DNA of 18,933 nucleotides from an uncultured Chlorobiaceae bacterium (GTDB lineage: Bacteria; Bacteroidota; Chlorobiia; Chlorobiales; Chlorobiaceae), in the NCBI GenBank assembly GCA_903874585.1, contig CAIQSY010000006.1:1-18933 (forward strand), in the 5' to 3' direction. A program made the translations under genes and the position numbers. Every line of letters begins with the position of its first letter. Positions within the stretch are counted from its first letter, which is position 1. Below, one piece after another: positions 1-7,565 of the stretch. The notes under the pieces were generated by a model that ran no database searches, had not been told where the DNA came from, and was given only the letters and a program-made list of their open reading frames with translations.

Positions 1-396
1 CAAACCCTTGGCAGAGCTGCGTGGTTAAACCACAGCCATGTTGGATGTGTTTGCGCTGGACGCGGCATTTGCCAGACCTGTTATGTCACCGTGCTTGAAG
101 GAAATGATTGCCTTTCGCCGCTTTCGGAGGTCGAAAAAGCATTTTTGTCCGAACGCCAGATTCAGAGTGGTGGACGCCTTGCTTGCCAGACTCGTCTTGA
201 CCGTGACGGCACCGTCAGCATACTGTCGCGCCCGGAAGAGGTGCAGCGTCTGTTTCTGCACAATCTCACAGGGCTTTTTGCCTATGGCGCAACAATGGGC
301 AAGGATACCGCATCACAAATTGTTCCGGGTATTCAAAATCTTGCAGGACGCATTTCCCGCGGCGAGGTTCATTCCATTGATGGTTCGGCATCCTGA
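1..396 (+). CDS. [2Fe-2S] ferredoxin-domain protein, candidate chlorosome envelope protein (CsmI/CsmJ/CsmX type), 5'-truncated
   Basis: The frame is open from base 1 to a TGA at 394-396, so 131 C-terminal residues are visible and the N-terminus lies outside the window. The fragment has adrenodoxin-type cluster ligands: C18-x5-C24-x2-C27, then C62 in the motif RLACQT. C16 and C37 are extra cysteines. In green sulfur bacteria this arrangement, with the phrase LSPLSEVEKAFLS between the ligands and a hydrophobic Gly/Ala tail, is what I associate with CsmI, CsmJ and CsmX. Those are electron-transfer proteins of the chlorosome envelope thought to take part in redox control of energy transfer. The tail after C62 is only about 70 residues, shorter than I would expect for CsmI or CsmJ, so it may be a short paralogue or a plain ferredoxin. 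The ferredoxin fold is secure; the chlorosome role is inferred from family resemblance. Confidence 0.75.
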   Translation, partial: QTLGRAAWLNHSHVGCVCAGRGICQTCYVTVLEGNDCLSPLSEVEKAFLSERQIQSGGRLACQTRLDRDGTVSILSRPEEVQRLFLHNLTGLFAYGATMGKDTASQIVPGIQNLAGRISRGEVHSIDGSAS

Positions 397-455
397 TTTT
401 TTTTCGTATTTTTGCTCGTTGTTTCTATTTGTTAACCATATAACCAATAAGATAT

Positions 456-1160
456 ATGCGAGTAAAGAAAATAGCATCACTCCTTTTGCTGTCACTTGCT
501 CTCCATGCCCAGCCCATGGCAGCATCTGAACATCATGCAGCAGCGTCGGTAGCTCCAGATCATGCACTGGAATTGCTGCTTGAAGGCAACAAAAAGTTTG
601 CGCAACAGGGAATGGTCAAACATCTCGACCAAATGGCTTCTGTAAAGCGCCGCACTGAACTGGCAAAAGGTCAACAACCTTTTGCAGTTATTATAGCGTG
701 CTCAGACTCTCGCGTTTCACCAGAAATACTTTTTAATAAAGGACTTGGCGAGATTTTTGTTATTCGTGTTGCAGGCAATATTGTTGGTCCACATGAACTT
801 GGTTCGGTGGAATATGCTGTTGAGCATCTTGGCACAAAATTAGTGATGGTGCTTGGTCACGAACGTTGTGGCGCTGTAACGGCAACGTATAATGCGCATC
901 TTGCTGGTAGTAAAGCGGAAGGCAATCTTGGTTCACTTGTAGAAGCGATTGATCCGGCAGTAACAACAACTCTTGCGAATGGTGCAAAGTGTCAAAAAGA
1001 GGAAATTATCGATCAGTGCATCCATGAAAATGTTCACTTTGTTGCTGCACAGATTGAAGCTCGTTCACCAATACTCAAGGAAGCTGTCGAAAAAGGATCC
1101 ATCAAAATTGTCAAGGCGTATTATGACCTTGATAATGGAAAAGTGAGTATTTTCAAATGA
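456..1160 (+). CDS. exported beta-class carbonic anhydrase
   Basis: This 234-residue protein interconverts CO2 and bicarbonate. Residues 1-23 form a signal peptide: basic MRVKK, a Leu-rich core and AxA-type sites near PMAAS. The mature enzyme should therefore be periplasmic. The zinc site and catalytic dyad of beta-carbonic anhydrases are all present: C82-S-D84-S-R86 and H135-E-R-C138-G. The motifs RVAGNIV (104-110) and GSVEYAV (116-122) also fit. Length is normal for a bacterial beta enzyme plus leader. The ATG at 456 lacks a strong Shine-Dalgarno sequence but is the only start that gives the leader. The gene stands alone, with a terminator at 1182-1229. Next to ATP-citrate lyase genes it probably helps CO2/bicarbonate supply for autotrophy, although its periplasmic site suggests uptake rather than direct feeding of cytoplasmic carboxylases. 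Confidence 0.93.
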   Translation: MRVKKIASLLLLSLALHAQPMAASEHHAAASVAPDHALELLLEGNKKFAQQGMVKHLDQMASVKRRTELAKGQQPFAVIIACSDSRVSPEILFNKGLGEIFVIRVAGNIVGPHELGSVEYAVEHLGTKLVMVLGHERCGAVTATYNAHLAGSKAEGNLGSLVEAIDPAVTTTLANGAKCQKEEIIDQCIHENVHFVAAQIEARSPILKEAVEKGSIKIVKAYYDLDNGKVSIFK

Positions 1161-1181
1161 GGTTGTAGTAACCGATAGAGT

Positions 1182-1229
1182 CAGATAATTCTGTGTATCA
1201 GAAAATATACAGGGTTATCTGTTTTTTTT
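1182..1229 (+). terminator. Rho-independent terminator after the carbonic anhydrase gene
   Basis: The arms 1182-1198 and 1205-1221 can form a 17-bp stem, including three G-U pairs, around the 6-nt loop CAGAAA. Eight T residues follow at 1222-1229. It begins 22 nt after the stop codon of the carbonic anhydrase gene. Confidence 0.85.
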
Positions 1230-1497
1230 ATTACAATGCACAAGTGTTTTATAATATATATTATGTAAAGCAAGGTTATCGCAGACAACTTTCGATCTGG
1301 GAATCTTTGACTTCTCGACATTCCTCAATCTGGCAATGCTCCATGCTTTTGGCGCGCCACACTCTAAAACCCTGTTAGACTGGTAACTCAATAGGCTTCA
1401 TTGAGGTTCCCGATCATCCACAACAGAAGTCGGGATAAATTTGAGGCATGGCAGCACACGTAGAGTACAGTCTTTGCTCATGCGGGTTCAGCGTTGC
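1230..1497. other. gene-free stretch with a possible gene relic or dispersed repeat
   Basis: No complete gene is convincing here. A stop-bounded plus-strand frame (1255-1386) reads like the tail of a protein: ...FDLGIFDFSTFLNLAMLHAF... then a TAA at 1384-1386. The opposite strand over the same bases has a short frame containing MEHCQIEECREVKDSQIESC. Just downstream are two small inverted repeats: CTCAAT/ATTGAG around 1388-1406, and TCCCGA/TCGGGA at 1408-1413 and 1430-1435. The composition is less AT-rich than nearby spacers. A decayed gene end or a member of a dispersed repeat family would both fit. I cannot decide without other copies. Confidence 0.4.
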
Positions 1498-1546
1498 CAC
1501 AAAAAACAAAAGGCAGGAATATTTTTCCTGCCTTTTGTTTTTTGTG
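1498..1546 (-). terminator. terminator of the aclB-aclA operon (perfect 22-bp stem)
   Basis: Bases 1498-1519 and 1525-1546 are perfect reverse complements around a 5-nt loop. Read on the minus strand, the stem has a GGCAGGAA/TTCCTGCC core followed by T-rich TTTTGTTTTTT. It lies 27 bp beyond the aclA stop codon. The near-symmetrical A/T tails mean it could also stop transcription entering from the plus strand. Confidence 0.9.
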
Positions 1547-1572
1547 TTCAGTTTCTGCCTGATATGGACTAC

Positions 1573-3405
1573 TTACTTTTTATCAGGAACAGCACGCTCA
1601 TCTTTCACCGCATAGTTGATCAGATAATCATAAAGTCTAATCAAACGGGAATTCTGATTGTTCTGATCAATCCAGTGACCAATCATACCAATGGTACGAG
1701 CCAGCACGAAGAAGCCATTCAGTGAGTATTCTGGGAAATCAAGATCCACAAGAATACAACCGATAGTGCCATCAACGTTCAGAATCAGATTATCCTTTTT
1801 CGCTGTTGTCACTTTTTCAACTTCAAGCGCATAATCGAGACATGGCGTATGAAGCGTTGTCTGACCTTTTACATACTCAACTAGATATTTTACACGTTTA
1901 TCTGGATTTTTCAGGCTCTTGACACGATGCCCAATACCTGGAACAGGGCCAACATTCTGCTTCATCCAGCTCAAGAATCCTGGAATATCATTTGGATACT
2001 CCTTGACACCATATTTGAAGTATTTACCAGCATTGGTCACTGCACCACCAAAACGTGGTCCAATCATGGTCATACCTGCTGAAACAGCCTGCGGCAAATC
2101 AATACCTGCACAAGCACCAATAATTGCACCAAAGGCACCCGATACAGCAGGACCGTGATCCGCTGAAATCATAATAATACGCTTAATGATTTCGGACTCT
2201 TCGCGTGTAGGAAGTTTTTTATTCCAGAGAAGAGCAATAACATCTTCAATGCCATAGCCTTTCTCGCACAGCTCAGAAGCTGCATAACCAACATAACGAG
2301 GCTCTTCACCACGATCATCAGAAATGGTTGTACGAATCAGAGGCTCAACAATAACTTCACCCTGCCTCATAATCTCCTGAACGCTTGGAGGTAGTGTCGG
2401 CAGAAGCTTTTCATCAAGCTCTGGTTCTGGTTTAATAACACCACTCTGAAGCAACTCTTGATAAACCTGCTTGATAGATTTGCTTAAACCACCAAAGGTT
2501 TCAGGAACAACCGCTCCTGCTTCACGAAGAGCATTGATTTTGGAGCGGGCAGAGCCAAGACCTTTTTTGCCCTCTTTAGCGCCAGCATGGCCAAACTTCA
2601 TTCCCTGCGGTAACACATCCTGACAGGTACCGCCAATTGAGGCAATCAGTTTGATCCGGCGTACTTCCTGACCGTACCATTCCGCAGCCTCTTCCTCAAG
2701 CGTTCCACCCACTTCACCAACAATCACGACCGCTTTTGTTTCCGGATCGTTCTCGAACATATTGAGGTATGTCACGAAATCTGTGCCAGGATAAGAGTCG
2801 CCACCAATAGCAACCGCTGATGTAATACCATCACCATTCTGGGCACAAAGCCACATAGCTTCGTTGGAGAGACCACCTGATTTGGTGATAACACCAAATG
2901 ATCCTGGACGATAGAGATTGCAGAGTTTCAGATTTTTGTACTCACCACCAATAACACCTAAACGGCACTCCCCTGCCGACATAATGCCGATAGAAGATGG
3001 GCCATTTAAAATTTTGCCTTTTTCAAGGGCATACTTTCTGAGACGTTTGGCATCCTTTTCTGGCACACCTTCCGTGATCATGGTCACCAGCTTGATGCCC
3101 TTAGCGTCAAGGGCCTCCTTGGCCGACTGGTACGCTCTTGAAGCACCAATGTAGATCAGGACGGTATTGATTTGTGGATTCTCTTCGAGGGCTTTTTCAA
3201 GAGAAGCATAGACGGTAACGTTGTTCAGTTCACCGCCGCGATAAATCTCTTTTTGCTGACCCGCTTCTGGTGGATAAACAAATGCTTGTATGGTCAGCGG
3301 TCGATTGACCAGAAAGTCGAACTGGGCCATCCGCCTTGCAGCATTCACTCCAGCAACACCGCCAATGATGACCGCTCGTGTATCCCTGTTTGCTAAAATA
3401 CTCAC
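1573..3405 (-). CDS. aclA: ATP-citrate lyase, large (alpha) subunit
   Basis: AclA and AclB cleave citrate with ATP and CoA into acetyl-CoA and oxaloacetate, closing the reductive TCA cycle by which green sulfur bacteria fix CO2. The 610 residues fall into two parts. The N-terminal part resembles succinyl-CoA synthetase alpha, with a CoA-binding Rossmann region, GPSSIGIMSAGE (135-146) and the phosphohistidine motif KFGHAGAKEG, where H273 is the predicted phosphorylated residue. The C-terminal part is a citrate-synthase-like domain with DHGPAVSGA (416-424), GPRFGGAVTNAG (449-460) and GIGHRVKS (490-497). Length matches the Chlorobium subunit. Translation appears to begin at a GTG (3403-3405), because the next in-frame ATG would remove the Rossmann core. 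aclB ends 61 bp upstream on the same strand, so the two are almost certainly cotranscribed, aclB first. The domain assignments follow from known Acl and citrate synthase families. Confidence 0.97.
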   Translation of the reverse strand: MSILANRDTRAVIIGGVAGVNAARRMAQFDFLVNRPLTIQAFVYPPEAGQQKEIYRGGELNNVTVYASLEKALEENPQINTVLIYIGASRAYQSAKEALDAKGIKLVTMITEGVPEKDAKRLRKYALEKGKILNGPSSIGIMSAGECRLGVIGGEYKNLKLCNLYRPGSFGVITKSGGLSNEAMWLCAQNGDGITSAVAIGGDSYPGTDFVTYLNMFENDPETKAVVIVGEVGGTLEEEAAEWYGQEVRRIKLIASIGGTCQDVLPQGMKFGHAGAKEGKKGLGSARSKINALREAGAVVPETFGGLSKSIKQVYQELLQSGVIKPEPELDEKLLPTLPPSVQEIMRQGEVIVEPLIRTTISDDRGEEPRYVGYAASELCEKGYGIEDVIALLWNKKLPTREESEIIKRIIMISADHGPAVSGAFGAIIGACAGIDLPQAVSAGMTMIGPRFGGAVTNAGKYFKYGVKEYPNDIPGFLSWMKQNVGPVPGIGHRVKSLKNPDKRVKYLVEYVKGQTTLHTPCLDYALEVEKVTTAKKDNLILNVDGTIGCILVDLDFPEYSLNGFFVLARTIGMIGHWIDQNNQNSRLIRLYDYLINYAVKDERAVPDKK

Positions 3406-3466
3406 GATTCTTTACGGTTTAATAAGTTAAAAGTTTTTTCCTGGGGTTACTGCGATACTGCTCACC

Positions 3467-4663
3467 CTATGTATTCAAGGCAAGATCAACAATATCGGTC
3501 ATCGGCATACTGCGATCATACACATGGATGTCAAAGCCCTCTTCCTGCAACTTTTTCATTGCCGCAAGTCCCTGAGCTTCATTTGGCCCACCACGTCTGA
3601 CCCAAATGTGTACGTTTTCCAGATATCCCTTGGATTTACTCTCACGGAATCCATTAATAATTCCGCTGAACGTTGCCTTAACATCAGTAAAATTAGCAAT
3701 AGCGCCACCAACAATAATATGTTTGATATTTGGCAATTTGCAGATGGTCTCAGTCAAAGCCTCTACTGCCCAGTCCGGTGGATCACCAGAGTATTCAGCA
3801 TAGTTCGCAATAGAACCACCACGCGCAACAACTGCGTCAGAGTAGAAAACAGAAGCACCACCACCAGCAGTCAAGAGAGCGATATTACCACCAGGAACTT
3901 CAACTAATTTCACCGATCCTTTAATACGAGCGTCAATATCCATAATCTGCTGTTCAGCATCAGTAAATGGACGACCAATTTCCGATACCGGCTTAAAATC
4001 CCAGTCAGCATGACGGAAACGTGCATCCCAATCGACATTCATAACAGCATCAAGTGCAGCAAAACGCATGTCACTCTTACGAATAACTAATGGGTTAATT
4101 TCAATTGACTGCGCATCTTCGTTGTCAAAGCAGAGAATCAGACGAGAGGCAATTTTAGCAACACGTTCCGCGATTTCACCGACAAAGCCTGCCTTAAGGG
4201 CAGCTTCGGTAATGCGTTCAATACTTGGAGTTTCATCAATTGGAATAAAGAGACGTTGTACGGTATCCCAATTGTCTTCGATATCTACTCCTCCTTTATT
4301 GGAAAGGAGCAACTCGCTACCATCGCGGTTACCAGCAATGGAAAAATAGTACTCCTCGTCATGGTCGAGCATCTCCGCAACAATAACCTGACGCACAACA
4401 GATGTGCCAATTTCGCGTCCAATCATCTCTTTTGCAGCTTCAACAGCACCCTCAAGGTTGAGTCCAAGCTTTACAAGTCCAAGCTTGAATCGTCCGCCGA
4501 TGGCTTCGTGAGCCTTCACAACGAGTTTTGATTCTCTCAGCCATTTATTAGCTTCCCCAAGGTGTGCAAGGCGTTCGGGATCCATGATAACAACATAATT
4601 AGGCACAGGAATGCCCCATTTGTTGAATAGTTTCATGGCTGGCCCTTCAAGTATCTTAGCCAT
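3467..4663 (-). CDS. aclB: ATP-citrate lyase, small (beta) subunit
   Basis: This 398-residue subunit resembles succinyl-CoA synthetase beta. An N-terminal ATP-grasp domain (about 1-230) binds ATP, and a C-terminal domain contacts the citrate and CoA half of the reaction. Recognisable pieces are VVKAHEAIGGRFKLGLVK, DNEDAQSIEINPLV (an ATP-grasp metal-binding Glu/Asn segment), ALLTAGGGASVFYSDAV and HIIVGGAIANFTDV. I chose the ATG at 4661-4663, giving MAKILEGPAMKLFNKWGIPV, the expected N-terminus of Chlorobium AclB. The frame stays open 14 codons further upstream, but that extension is not typical. No strong Shine-Dalgarno sequence is visible. It is the first gene of the aclB-aclA operon and is divergent from lgt across 112 bp that must hold both promoters. 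Confidence 0.97.
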   Translation of the reverse strand: MAKILEGPAMKLFNKWGIPVPNYVVIMDPERLAHLGEANKWLRESKLVVKAHEAIGGRFKLGLVKLGLNLEGAVEAAKEMIGREIGTSVVRQVIVAEMLDHDEEYYFSIAGNRDGSELLLSNKGGVDIEDNWDTVQRLFIPIDETPSIERITEAALKAGFVGEIAERVAKIASRLILCFDNEDAQSIEINPLVIRKSDMRFAALDAVMNVDWDARFRHADWDFKPVSEIGRPFTDAEQQIMDIDARIKGSVKLVEVPGGNIALLTAGGGASVFYSDAVVARGGSIANYAEYSGDPPDWAVEALTETICKLPNIKHIIVGGAIANFTDVKATFSGIINGFRESKSKGYLENVHIWVRRGGPNEAQGLAAMKKLQEEGFDIHVYDRSMPMTDIVDLALNT

Positions 4664-4775
4664 ACTATTGATTATTTGTATGTTAATGGGTAGAAACACA
4701 TACACAGAAAAGTGTAAGATTTTAAGTTAGTTAAATTTCAGTTCCTTACAATAGCTTCATAAAAAAACAGGTTCA

Positions 4776-5627
4776 ATGGTTGATTTTTTATTCTGGTGGC
4801 AGCATTTACCATCGCAAATGGATCCTGTTATTTTTTCTATAGGTTCATTTGCTGTGCGGTGGTATGGCATGATGTACATTATTGCGTTCAGTATCGTCTA
4901 TCTTCTTACACAAGATCGCATTAAGAGTGAGCATCTTGCTTTTGACAAAGCCTTTGTCGGTGATGCTTTAACGTGGGCAATGGTTGGGGTGATTTTTGGT
5001 GGACGTCTTGGCTATATACTCTTTTATGGTTTTGACTCACTCCTTGCTGATCCTTTGGGAAGTCTGATTCCCTGGCACACATCAGCAAATGGATGCAGTT
5101 TTTCCGGTATTTCAGGAATGTCATATCATGGCGGTGTTATCGGAGTCATTATTGCTCTTTTAGTATTTACTCGCTCGCAGAAACAAGGATTTTTTGAGAC
5201 GTTTGATCTCTTTATTCCCGCTATTCCTTTAGGATATACGTTTGGACGACTTGGAAATTTCATCAATGGCGAACTGTATGGACGAGTAACTGAAGCTGGA
5301 ATCGGCATGTATTTTCCTTTTGCACCGACCTGCGAATTGCGCCACCCTTCTCAACTTTATGAAGCTTTTTTTGAAGGCATTGTGCTTTTTGCAGTACTCT
5401 GGTTCCTTCGCAAAAAATCGCCAGCACCAGGTTTCCTTTCGGCTGTTTATGTTTTTGGTTACGGCTTTGTCCGCTTTTTTATCGAGTATTTCCGAGAACC
5501 TGACGTCCAGCTCGGTTTTGTGTTCATGAACTTTTCAATGGGGCAGATTCTTTGTTTTATTATGATGATAGCCGGAGCTTGGCTGTTTGTAGCAACACAG
5601 AAAAAAGTATTATCTATGAAAAAATAA
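4776..5627 (+). CDS. lgt: prolipoprotein diacylglyceryl transferase
   Basis: Lgt is the inner-membrane enzyme that moves a diacylglyceryl group from phosphatidylglycerol to the lipobox cysteine of prolipoproteins, the first step of lipoprotein maturation. The 283-residue protein has about seven hydrophobic segments. It also has the family signatures: YHGG with H118, the Lgt signature GRLGNFINGELYGR (157-170), and RHPSQLYEA (189-197). A conserved FIEYFREPD lies near 235-243. Length is normal. The ATG at 4776 starts close to the first hydrophobic segment, preceded only by a weak purine stretch. The gene is monocistronic as far as can be seen: the next gene starts 210 bp downstream and has its own ribosome-binding site. 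The spacer holds a TTGTAA/TTACAA inverted repeat but no clear terminator. Confidence 0.96.
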   Translation: MVDFLFWWQHLPSQMDPVIFSIGSFAVRWYGMMYIIAFSIVYLLTQDRIKSEHLAFDKAFVGDALTWAMVGVIFGGRLGYILFYGFDSLLADPLGSLIPWHTSANGCSFSGISGMSYHGGVIGVIIALLVFTRSQKQGFFETFDLFIPAIPLGYTFGRLGNFINGELYGRVTEAGIGMYFPFAPTCELRHPSQLYEAFFEGIVLFAVLWFLRKKSPAPGFLSAVYVFGYGFVRFFIEYFREPDVQLGFVFMNFSMGQILCFIMMIAGAWLFVATQKKVLSMKK

Positions 5628-5837
5628 TAAGCTCAACAAGAGATGTACAATCAAAATGTTTAGAAAGTCATCGAATATTTTTGTAATTTTTTTTACAATT
5701 TTGGAATTAATATACACGCCACGCATGTTACATGTTATAGAGCGACTCTGAAAAGTCATTTTGTTTCTGATTGTTTTTCAAGAGTTCTGCAGCTTTTTCA
5801 TTGGATATCTATCAATTATGAAAAGGAGTCTCGTATT

Positions 5838-6287
5838 ATGAAAAACATTATTACTGCAGTTTTTATCGCAATAATAACCCTCTGCATTAATACACAAGGT
5901 TATGCTGTACCTCTTCAAGGGATCATTATTACATCAACTGGCGAAACAATGCCTTTAGGCGGTAAAGCATGGTATTCAAGCTATATGAATTTGACTCCAC
6001 CCCGAAGTTTTGTGCAAGGTGAGCAACTGAAAATAAAGTTACAAGGCAAAGCAAGGTGGGTCTATGTTCGATTATTACCAGAAGGCGCTGATGCAGCTAC
6101 CCAAACTGGATTGATTGACCGTAGAATTACTGTTCCTCAACAAGGGATAATTACGATAACACTTGAAAATAATTACCCGAACATACAGCAAATATCAGTA
6201 CACTCTGGTCATGAAGCATTTGAAAAACTACTTACTCCATTTAATGAAACTGTTGATATTGTCAGTATAAATTTGTTGACAGAATAG
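5838..6287 (+). CDS. small exported protein of unknown function
   Basis: I do not recognise this 149-residue protein. It has a clear signal peptide: MKN, a hydrophobic core at about 4-16, and a likely cleavage after GYA at residue 23. C16 lies inside the hydrophobic core without a lipobox, so it is probably not a lipoprotein. The mature 126 residues have no cysteine. They are rich in alternating hydrophobic and polar residues (LKIKLQGKARWVYVRLL, GIITITLENN), suggesting a beta-sandwich domain. A good Shine-Dalgarno sequence (AAAAGGAG, 5821-5828) sits 9 nt before the ATG. An overlapping ATG at 5818 is out of frame and reaches TGA within eight codons. A strong terminator follows at 6361-6388, so it appears to be its own transcription unit. 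It is likely periplasmic or on the cell surface; no biochemical role can be given. Confidence 0.8.
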   Translation: MKNIITAVFIAIITLCINTQGYAVPLQGIIITSTGETMPLGGKAWYSSYMNLTPPRSFVQGEQLKIKLQGKARWVYVRLLPEGADAATQTGLIDRRITVPQQGIITITLENNYPNIQQISVHSGHEAFEKLLTPFNETVDIVSINLLTE

Positions 6288-6360
6288 AAAAATATATTGT
6301 ATGGGCACACTTGTCCATAAGACTCTTGAACATGATTTATCACTGATTTTTTTGTTGCAG

Positions 6361-6394
6361 ACTACCCCGCTCTACACAGCGGGGTAGTTTGTTT
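6361..6394 (+). terminator. terminator after the small exported protein gene
   Basis: Arms 6361-6371 (ACTACCCCGCT) and 6378-6388 are perfect reverse complements with a 6-nt loop. A T-rich TTGTTTT follows. The hairpin lies between the 5838-6287 gene and the next hydrolase gene. Confidence 0.9.
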
Positions 6395-6398
6395 TCGG

Positions 6399-6404
6399 TA
6401 TAAT
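6399..6404 (+). promoter_or_regulatory. candidate -10 box (TATAAT) for the 6420 hydrolase gene
   Basis: A consensus TATAAT stands 15 nt before the ATG at 6420 and directly after the upstream terminator. No good -35 element is visible at the expected spacing, and a start site 6-8 nt downstream would leave only a very short leader. The match could be chance in AT-rich DNA. Confidence 0.35.
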
Positions 6405-6419
6405 TGACGCTACATCACT

Positions 6420-7334
6420 ATGAGCCAAAAAGAACAATATCAAAATTTATGCTCTCCACTCAATCAGCGTTTACTCTATGCTGACAGTTCTTTCATCGAT
6501 ATTAATGGGTTTAATGTACACTACCGAATAGCTGGTAACGGAGAATCGCTTGTGGTATTACTGCATGGTAGCTTTTTAAGCATCCGCTCTTGGCGATCAG
6601 TATTTGATAGCTTGGCACAACATGCAACGGTTGTAGCGTTTGATCGACCGGCGTTTGGCTTTACCTCTCGCCCACTACCATCCAAAACCAATGGTGTCAG
6701 CTATACCCCTGAAACACAAAGTGACTTGATTATAGCATTGATCAAAAAACTTGGCTTCACAAAAGCAGTGCTCATTGGTAATTCAACAGGTGGAACACTT
6801 GCATTGTTAACAGCATTACGCCATCCGCAACATGTTGATGCGTTGGTACTTGCAGGCGCAATGATTTATAGCGGATATGCTACAAGTGAGATTCCTGCTG
6901 TTATGAAACCACTCATGCGAGCATTAACCCCACTTTTTTCTCGTTTAATGAAAATCCTTATTACACGGCTCTACGATGGCAATATTCGCGGTTTCTGGTA
7001 TAACAAAAAGCGTTTGAGCAATGATGTTCTTGCTGAATTTCGCAGTGATTTGATGATTGGTGACTGGTCACGCACGTTCTGGGAGCTTTTTTTAGAAACG
7101 CATCATCTCCGATTGAATGAAAGACTTAAAACTATGTTTTCACCTGTTCTTGTTCTTACAGGAGAGCACGATTTAACCGTTAAGACTGAGGAAAGTATTC
7201 AACTTGCCCGTGAGCTGCAAAATGCTGAGTTCGTACAAATTCCTGATTGTGGGCATCTTCCGCAAGAAGAGCAACCGGAAGCTTTTGTACATGCTGTACT
7301 CGATTTTCTTGTTCGCTATAAAAAGAAAGTGTGA
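6420..7334 (+). CDS. alpha/beta-fold hydrolase
   Basis: This 304-residue protein has the alpha/beta-hydrolase core: oxyanion-hole motif LLHGSF (48-53), nucleophile elbow GNSTGG (120-125) with S122, acid candidate D251 in TGEHD, and the catalytic histidine H279 in CGHLPQEEQPEAF. The strand FDRPAFGFTSRP (74-85) is typical of the family, and a helical cap follows the elbow (about 150-235). There is no leader, so it is probably cytoplasmic. The substrate cannot be deduced; esterases, lipases and C-C hydrolases share this layout. It begins with ATG at 6420 without a convincing Shine-Dalgarno sequence and ends before a hairpin at 7360-7399. The gene at 11019-11849 has the same fold but a clearly different sequence, so it is not a recent duplicate. 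Confidence 0.9.
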   Translation: MSQKEQYQNLCSPLNQRLLYADSSFIDINGFNVHYRIAGNGESLVVLLHGSFLSIRSWRSVFDSLAQHATVVAFDRPAFGFTSRPLPSKTNGVSYTPETQSDLIIALIKKLGFTKAVLIGNSTGGTLALLTALRHPQHVDALVLAGAMIYSGYATSEIPAVMKPLMRALTPLFSRLMKILITRLYDGNIRGFWYNKKRLSNDVLAEFRSDLMIGDWSRTFWELFLETHHLRLNERLKTMFSPVLVLTGEHDLTVKTEESIQLARELQNAEFVQIPDCGHLPQEEQPEAFVHAVLDFLVRYKKKV

Positions 7335-7359
7335 CGACGTTCTCTTACTATTCTGGCAC

Positions 7360-7399
7360 AAACAAACGAAGCCTACTTTGCAGCAGACTTCGTTTGTTT
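7360..7399. terminator. hairpin between convergent hydrolase gene and tRNA-Cys
   Basis: Arms 7360-7371 (AAACAAACGAAG) and 7388-7399 are perfect 12-bp reverse complements with a 16-nt loop. The arms end T-rich on both strands, so it may serve the hydrolase gene (+) and the tRNA-Cys gene (-) alike. The long loop makes it weaker than the other terminators in the window. Confidence 0.6.
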
Positions 7400-7416
7400 A
7401 TGTATAGTGCTTTTAT

Positions 7417-7490
7417 TGGAGGCGAAGAGCGGATTTGAACCGCTGTACAAGGTTTTGCAGACCTCTGCCTAACCACTCGGCCACTTCGCC
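7417..7490 (-). tRNA. tRNA-Cys (anticodon GCA)
   Basis: The minus strand folds as a full 74-nt tRNA including the encoded CCA. The acceptor stem is GGCGAAG/CTTCGCC, and the D-arm region is GCCGAGTGGTTAGGC. The anticodon loop CTGCAAA carries GCA (complement of 7456-7458) on an AGGT/ACCT stem. The T-arm GCGGTTCAAATCCGC has the invariant GTTCAAATC. The discriminator base is U73, the identity element expected for tRNA-Cys. The variable loop is short, as in class I tRNAs. Confidence 0.97.
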
Positions 7491-7565
7491 ATTTCAGGAT
7501 GATGCTAAGGTAAGAAAAAAGTCTTTCTTTTACAAAGCAAACTTTGCTGGGAAGCACCAAAAGAA

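Noticed and set aside
7417..7490. tRNA-Cys as a site of an integrated element
   Set aside because: Its flanks are a hydrolase gene with a hairpin on one side and the pyrophosphatase terminator on the other. No integrase and no repeated tRNA 3' end were seen nearby.
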